Shown: positions 59,457 through 64,000 of the stretch, one piece after another
Position numbering within the stretch: position 1 is the stretch's first letter
Layout: each line of letters begins with the position of its first letter
Origin: Solidesulfovibrio aerotolerans
GTDB taxonomy: Bacteria; Desulfobacterota; Desulfovibrionia; Desulfovibrionales; Desulfovibrionaceae
Direction: 5' to 3'
Length of the DNA stretch: 64,000 nt
NCBI RefSeq assembly: GCF_009856865.1
Contig: NZ_WVUD01000024.1
Coordinates: 1-64,000, forward strand
The notes under the pieces: generated by a model
Told to the model about the DNA's origin: nothing
What the model saw: the letters and a program-made list of their open reading frames with translations, nothing else
Database searches by the model: none
Made by a program: the position numbers and the translations under genes

Positions 59457-60332
59457 TTACCGGGGGGACTGCGCCCGGACGCGGGGCTGCTTGGGAATGC
59501 CGTGTTCGCAGGGCGTGCCGGTCTGGCACAGGCCGCAGCTGTTCACCGGAATGCCGGGCATCTGCTCCCGGGCCACATACGGGGCGGTGACGTTTCGGAT
59601 GTAGTTAAAACACAGCTGCTTGTCGTGGCCGGCCGCGCTTATGGCCCCGGCCGGGCAGCGTTTGATGCAGGCCCGGCAGGGGACGCCGGCAGCGCGCAGG
59701 CACCAGGCGTCATGGCGCGCATACGGCCGGGAGGTTGGCGGCAGGACCATTTCGGCCACCACCGACCCCACCCGCACGGCCTTGCCGGCCGGGGTGATCA
59801 GCCCGTCAGACAGGCCGAACGTGCCCAGGCCGCAGGCATGGGCGGCGTGGCGCTCGGACCAGCGCGAGGCAAAGCCGTAGCGCGGCGAGGTGGCCTGGGT
59901 CCACTGGGGCAGCAGGATGGGAGCCACGGCCGCTATGCCCTGGCTGCTTAGGCGCGCAACCACAAAGCGGCGCAGCTTTTCGTTTATCATTTCGCCATAA
60001 TGGCGCACCTGGGACCAGGGCAGGCTCGGCAGTTCGCGGCAGCGGCGATGGGCCTCCCGGGTACGCGCGGTCTGGGGCAGCACCCAGGCAATGACCGTCA
60101 CGTCTTCGGGGCGGATGGTGCGCTCGGGAAAGGCCAGCTGCAGCGGCTCGGTCGGGGTCCAGTAGAAGTCCGACCCGATGTCGTCGCGAAGCCAGGCGAA
60201 CAGCGGATCGGTCCCGGAGGCGCAGCCCACCAGCGGGGTGTCAAAGGCGGGTTCGTCCAGCCCCGGGGCCAGGGCGTTGTTGGCCGGATCGGCCATCCAG
60301 GCCATGATGTCGCGGGCAATGGCAGTGTCCAT
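59457..60332 (-). CDS. Epoxyqueuosine-reductase-like Fe-S protein
   Basis: 291 residues from the ATG at 60332 (AAGGAG). The C-terminal half has CRACIKRCPAGAI, a 4Fe-4S cluster motif, with CGLCQTGTPC later; the first half contains LGTFGLSDGLITPAGKAVRV, the segment found in QueG-type reductases and their relatives. It is shorter than QueG and lacks the HEAT tail, so it may be a paralogue with another substrate. Common in sulfate reducers. Placed between the ATP-grasp fusion and MltG genes, all on the minus strand. Confidence 0.75.
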   Translation of the reverse strand: MDTAIARDIMAWMADPANNALAPGLDEPAFDTPLVGCASGTDPLFAWLRDDIGSDFYWTPTEPLQLAFPERTIRPEDVTVIAWVLPQTARTREAHRRCRELPSLPWSQVRHYGEMINEKLRRFVVARLSSQGIAAVAPILLPQWTQATSPRYGFASRWSERHAAHACGLGTFGLSDGLITPAGKAVRVGSVVAEMVLPPTSRPYARHDAWCLRAAGVPCRACIKRCPAGAISAAGHDKQLCFNYIRNVTAPYVAREQMPGIPVNSCGLCQTGTPCEHGIPKQPRVRAQSPR

Positions 60333-60414
60333 GACGCGCTCCTTCCGGGTGCCGGGGTGCCGGCACCACATTGACAGCCAGCGCCGCCCCCCCCCTTGAT
60401 AAACCTCTCCTAGC

Positions 60415-60454
60415 TGGGGGGGCCGGGGGGATCATCCCCCCGGCCGCCGGAGGC
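60415..60454. repeat. GC-rich dispersed repeat
   Basis: GGGGGGGCCGGGGGG-ATCAT-CCCCCCGGCCGCCGGAGGC, in the same sense as the copy at 48328-48365. It lies between the Fe-S protein and MltG genes, just beyond the MltG stop. Confidence 0.75.
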
Positions 60455-60469
60455 CTCTTCCTCTTTCTC

Positions 60470-61501
60470 TTATTCTTTCTCTTTCTTCTCTTTATTCTTT
60501 CTGCGCTGGTACTTGTTGACGGCGTTATTATGGTCGTCGAGTGATTTGCTAAAGATATGTTCGCCGGCACCGGTGGCCACGAAGTAGTAGAACTCGTGTG
60601 TTTCGGGGTTGGCCACGGCCTGCATGGATTTGAGTCCCGGCGAGCCGATGGGGCCTGGGGGCAGACCCGGGCGGGTGTAGGTATTGTAGGGATTGGAGTT
60701 GTCTTCGAGATGGGCGCGCGTGATGTTGCCGGCGTATTTTTCGCCCAGGCCGTAGATGATGGTGGGATCGGTCTGAAGCAGCATACCCTTGGCCAGCCGA
60801 TTGGCGAACACGCCGGCCACGCGCGGGCGTTCGGCATCAACGCCGGTTTCCTTTTCCACGATGGAGGCCATGGTGACAAAGGCCAGGAGCGCCTTGCCCG
60901 AGGGTTTGTCCGTGGGCCAGACGGCGTCGGCCTGTTTCCAGAATTCCTTGAGCATGGCTTCGACCACGTAGGTGCCGTCGTCGCCGCGTTTGCGAGTAAA
61001 AAGATAGGTGTTGGGGAAGAGAAAGCCCTCGGCGGTGTCGGCCGGGATGTTGTATTTTTTGAGCAATTCCGGGTCGCTGGCGGCCTTGAGAAAGGCTTTG
61101 GCCGAGCACAGGCCGGCGTCCTCGGCCGCCTTGGCGATCTGGCGCATGGTCCGGCCTTCGGGGGCGGAGAGTTTGTGCTGCACGCCCTTGGCCGTGGTCA
61201 GGTAGTCGAGCAGATGCATGGGCGTCCAGCCGGTTGAAACTTCGAATTCCCCGGCTTTGACCCGGCTGCTTTTCTCCGTCACTTTGGCCAGGAGTTTAAA
61301 GCCCTCGGCGTCGCGCAACACCCCTTCGGCCACCAGCATGGCGGCGGTGGCGTCAAAGGACTGGCCCGGTTCGATGAGGATTATTTTGGCCTCGCCCGGG
61401 GTCTGGGGCGGCACGGACAAAAATTCGTAGGCGCGGTAGCCGACGATGCCGCCAAGGACGCACAGGACAATCAGGAAGCCGGCAATGATGGATCGAAGCA
61501 T
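60470..61501 (-). CDS. mltG: Endolytic peptidoglycan transglycosylase
   Basis: 343 residues from the ATG at 61501, inside the end of ruvX by 31 bp. One N-terminal transmembrane helix (RSIIAGFLIVLCVLGGIVGY), then a LysM-like segment and the YceG/MltG domain: AEGFLFPNTYLF, SIVEKETGVDAERPRVAGVF with the catalytic Glu, QTDPTIIYGLG, YNTYTRPGLPPGPIGSPG. It cuts nascent glycan strands and sets their length. The Lys/Glu-rich tail (RRKNKEKKEKE) is of low complexity. ruvX-mltG pairing is conserved in many bacteria. Confidence 0.93.
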   Translation of the reverse strand: MLRSIIAGFLIVLCVLGGIVGYRAYEFLSVPPQTPGEAKIILIEPGQSFDATAAMLVAEGVLRDAEGFKLLAKVTEKSSRVKAGEFEVSTGWTPMHLLDYLTTAKGVQHKLSAPEGRTMRQIAKAAEDAGLCSAKAFLKAASDPELLKKYNIPADTAEGFLFPNTYLFTRKRGDDGTYVVEAMLKEFWKQADAVWPTDKPSGKALLAFVTMASIVEKETGVDAERPRVAGVFANRLAKGMLLQTDPTIIYGLGEKYAGNITRAHLEDNSNPYNTYTRPGLPPGPIGSPGLKSMQAVANPETHEFYYFVATGAGEHIFSKSLDDHNNAVNKYQRRKNKEKKEKE

Positions 61502-61914
61502 AATTCCCCGCCGCGCAGATAGCGTTCCAAAATGACTGCCGCCGCCATGGCGTCCACCCGGGCCAGCAGTTCCCTGCCCGTATGGCCGGCCTCGCGCAGG
61601 CGTTCGGCCGCCTCCTCGGTGGAGTGGGCCTCGTCGGCAAAACAAAGGGGCAACGTGGTGCGTCGGCTAAGGCGCGCCGCAAATTTGCGGACCTGCCGGC
61701 CGGTTAAGCCCTCGTCGCCGCCGACGCGGGCCGGGTAGCCCACCACGATACGTTCGGGCGCGTGCTCCTCGATAACCGCAAGCAGGCGCGCAAACAAGGC
61801 GTCCCGGGTCTCCCAGGCGATGGTGGTCAGGGGAAAGGCGAGGCGGCCGTCAGGATCGGAAACGGCCAGACCCACCCGGGCCTGGCCGTAGTCTATGGCG
61901 AGGATTTTGCCCAT
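61471..61914 (-). CDS. ruvX: Putative pre-16S rRNA nuclease / Holliday junction resolvase RuvX (YqgF)
   Basis: 147 residues with RNase-H fold. MGKILAIDYGQARVGLAVSD carries the first catalytic Asp, ERIVVGYPARVGGDEG the second strand, FADEAHSTEEAAERL a catalytic Glu, and ARVDAMAAAVILERYL the last Asp. The family matures 16S rRNA and has been proposed to resolve junctions. It starts 6 bases after the dehydrogenase stop and overlaps mltG, so the three are one transcript. Confidence 0.93.
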   Translation of the reverse strand: MGKILAIDYGQARVGLAVSDPDGRLAFPLTTIAWETRDALFARLLAVIEEHAPERIVVGYPARVGGDEGLTGRQVRKFAARLSRRTTLPLCFADEAHSTEEAAERLREAGHTGRELLARVDAMAAAVILERYLRGGELCFDPSLPAS

Positions 61915-61920
61915 GCGCGC

Positions 61921-64000
61921 CTAACCGCGCACCCGGGCGGCCTTGGCGTTTTTCGAAAGGAGCTTCTTCCACTTGGGACCGTCCAGGGCCTCGGCCAGAT
62001 ACTCCAAGGTGTGCATGACCGTGTGCTTGTCGCGCATTTCCGAGAGGATGCGCGATATGCCCATCTTGCACGACGGACAGCCCACCAGGATGGGCATGGT
62101 TTCGGCGGCATCGGCCAGATTCTCGGCCAATGTTTCCCGCTTGCGGTCGCGCAGCCGGTTGTAGATGGCCGGGGTGGTCATGGCCCCGGTGCCGGATTCG
62201 CCGCAGCAATTGGGCGAAATGACCACCGGCCGGCCGGTGACCTCGGCCAGGGCGGTGCGGTACATGTCGGCGGCCTTGGTCTTGGGCACATCCGACCATT
62301 CGCTGTGGCAGGCGGCGTGGTAGAGAATGGGCGTTGCATCCTCGGTCTTGGGGAAATCCAGCCGGCCGATCAAAAACTGGGTCACGTCCATGTGGACCAG
62401 GTTTGGCCGCAAGGTCTTTAATTCGTGCTCCTCCAACGATTCCCGGCAGGTGCCGCAGCTGGTCAGGCTGTAGGCCGGGGTCAGGCCCAGGGCTTCGGCC
62501 TCGTCGAGAAGGGCGGCCAGAGCGGCCCGGTTGCGCTCGCGGTTGGTGCGATAGGCCTCGCCCATGCCGGCGGCCAAGAGCGGATAGCCGCAGCACAGAT
62601 GCGTGTGCGGCATAAGCACCGCCACCTCGGCCCGCAGCAGCAGATGGACCGCCGCCATGCCGATGACGCTGGAAAACACCGATGCCCCGCAGCCCGGGAA
62701 ATACAGCACCGTTTCCGGGGCCTCGCGGCCTTCCTGCGGGATAAAGATCGAGCCTTTGTCGAGATCAAGCCGCTCAGCCAGATTGCGCAGGCCAAGGGAG
62801 GGGTTTGGGCCGCGAAGCCCGGGATTTTCGATGCGGTTGCGCCAGAATTTCGGCAACAGCGGCATGACCTTGTTGTGAAACTGCTGGCCATAGGCCATGA
62901 GCTTGGCCGCCTGGGGCACCCGCTTGGCCGGGTCTTCGGCCAGATAATTGAGAATCTTGTGCTTGATGGGATGGCCGCCGCAATCCTGCTGATCCAAAAA
63001 GCTGCGCAGCCCCAGGGCCACCTGGCCGGACTCGATTTTAACCGAACACACCCCCGTGCACTTGCCGCAGGCCGTGCAGTGGTCGGTGATGCCGCGCAGT
63101 TTGTCCAAAAGCGCCGTATCCGGTTCGCCATGGGTGATCTGGGAATAGTAGATGGCTTCGATCAAGGCACCGAAGCTGATATTTTTATTGCGCGGATGAT
63201 AGAGCATGCCGCGCTCGGGGGCGAACATGGGGCAGACCTGCTTGCACTTGCCGCAGCGGTTGCAATACTGGATGCCGCTGAGAATCGAAATCAGGAGATC
63301 CTTGTCCGGCAGCGCCGTCTTTTTGATGTCGCGGATGAGCCGGTTAAAGGAAAACGTGTAGGGTTCGACATCAAGGGTGCGGGTGGTGAGCTTGCCGGGG
63401 TTGATGATGTTTTTGGGGTCCACGCGCTTTTTATAGGCGCGCAGGGCATCGATCTTGTCCTGGGCCAGAAAGGCGATCTTGGTGATGCCGATGCCGTGCT
63501 CGCCCGAAACCGCGCCGCCCAGGCGCGTGACCGTGCCGAAAACCTCTTCGGCGGCTTCCCAGGCCTGACGCATCATTTCGGGATCATTGGAATTGACTGG
63601 AATATTCACATGGCAGTTGCCGTCTCCGGCGTGCATGTGGCTGGCCACTTCGATGCGGGTGGCGGTCATTTCGGCGTGGATGGCGGTCAGGCGGTCTTTG
63701 AGGCGCGGATAGCGCGAGGCCAAATCGGTGAAGAAATAATGCGTCTGGACCTCGACTTCCGAGTCGGACAGGTCGCGGGCGGAAATCTTGTCGCGCAGCA
63801 CCCGGTCGCAAAATTCCAGTTCCATGGCCACAAACTCGTCCGAGGCCGGCAGGCCCGGCAGCCGCCCGGCGTTTTGCAGGGCCGTGCGGTAGGCCCGGGC
63901 AATGCACTTCAGATTAAGCCCTTCCAGAAATTCGGCGAATTCCGGCACAACCGAGAGCGGTATGACCACGTCTTCGTTGATCTTAAAGCCCGAGGTGCGC
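61921..64000 (-). CDS. FAD-linked/Fe-S lactate or glycolate dehydrogenase (partial, 5' end outside window)
   Basis: At least 692 residues are visible; the frame runs off the right edge (TSGFKINEDVVIPLSVVPEF is an internal sequence). The part in view has the FAD-oxidase C-terminal cap (MHAGDGNCHVNIPVN, LGGAVSGEHGIGITK, PKNIINPGKL), two 4Fe-4S motifs (CNRCGKCKQVCP and CTACGKCTGVC), and two CCG domains (YFPGCGASVF..LCCGYPL and HAACHSEWSD..NCCGESG). This fused GlcD-GlpC-like design belongs to respiratory D-lactate dehydrogenases (Dld-II type) of sulfate reducers and relatives. It oxidises a 2-hydroxy acid and passes electrons to the quinone pool or another carrier. Confidence 0.9.
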   Translation of the reverse strand, partial: RTSGFKINEDVVIPLSVVPEFAEFLEGLNLKCIARAYRTALQNAGRLPGLPASDEFVAMELEFCDRVLRDKISARDLSDSEVEVQTHYFFTDLASRYPRLKDRLTAIHAEMTATRIEVASHMHAGDGNCHVNIPVNSNDPEMMRQAWEAAEEVFGTVTRLGGAVSGEHGIGITKIAFLAQDKIDALRAYKKRVDPKNIINPGKLTTRTLDVEPYTFSFNRLIRDIKKTALPDKDLLISILSGIQYCNRCGKCKQVCPMFAPERGMLYHPRNKNISFGALIEAIYYSQITHGEPDTALLDKLRGITDHCTACGKCTGVCSVKIESGQVALGLRSFLDQQDCGGHPIKHKILNYLAEDPAKRVPQAAKLMAYGQQFHNKVMPLLPKFWRNRIENPGLRGPNPSLGLRNLAERLDLDKGSIFIPQEGREAPETVLYFPGCGASVFSSVIGMAAVHLLLRAEVAVLMPHTHLCCGYPLLAAGMGEAYRTNRERNRAALAALLDEAEALGLTPAYSLTSCGTCRESLEEHELKTLRPNLVHMDVTQFLIGRLDFPKTEDATPILYHAACHSEWSDVPKTKAADMYRTALAEVTGRPVVISPNCCGESGTGAMTTPAIYNRLRDRKRETLAENLADAAETMPILVGCPSCKMGISRILSEMRDKHTVMHTLEYLAEALDGPKWKKLLSKNAKAARVRG

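Overview
The window joins two very different kinds of DNA. From about 37.0 kb to the right edge it is GC-rich, densely packed and codes for housekeeping functions: glutamine-dependent NAD synthetase, tryptophanyl-tRNA synthetase, phosphoserine phosphatase, PhoU, RuvX, MltG, ComEC, a site-2 protease and an FAD/Fe-S lactate- or glycolate-type dehydrogenase. Gene content (chemoreceptors, bacteriohemerythrins, HD-GYP/HDOD regulators, class V aminotransferase with ACT-SerB) fits a Desulfovibrio/Solidesulfovibrio-like member of the Desulfovibrionales; this is inference from gene content, not a database match. From 1 to about 37.0 kb the DNA is AT-rich, gene-sparse, full of pseudogenes and repeats, and clearly accessory.

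The boundary is a tRNA-Thr(CGT) gene at 36928-37003 (minus strand). Its last 45 bases are repeated exactly at 7723-7767, which delimits an integrated element of about 29.2 kb (7.72-36.97 kb). The element holds two tyrosine recombinases beside its left end, a replication block (a replicase that fuses two primase-type domains, a DUF3987 protein, a DUF3102-like protein and a TGT/DpdA-like protein), a MucR/Ros regulator, a DUF6573 protein, and a large cyclic-di-GMP/two-component signalling block. That block contains a 999-residue sensor kinase with three response regulators (REC-HDOD, REC with a dead HD-GYP, REC-HD-GYP), a REC-LuxR regulator, a decayed diguanylate cyclase, an EAL-HDOD protein, a DUF3391-HD-GYP protein, two bacteriohemerythrins, and three copies (one dead) of an unrecognised ~115-residue family, two of them coupled to single-domain receivers. 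The approximately 400 bp beside both copies of the tRNA end are diverged versions of the same sequence, suggesting successive tandem integrations of related elements.

Left of the att repeat (1-7.7 kb) are an IS21-type end with the IstB tail, fragments of a two-component gene, an IS481-like transposase remnant fused to a DUF6573 copy, and a type IV pilin locus: a major pilin with its own terminator, a membrane protein, three minor prepilins, and a large PilX-like protein with a DUF7305-type repeat. A divergent sigma-54 activator without receiver domain lies next to it.

The most unexplained stretch is 11.7-13.57 kb, a gene desert beside the replicase. About 770 bases (12001-12770) fold on paper into a chain of a dozen or more hairpins that, read on the minus strand, ends in a strong intrinsic terminator. 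It is a candidate large structured RNA. Two 71-bp direct repeats directly downstream of the replicase are a candidate origin.
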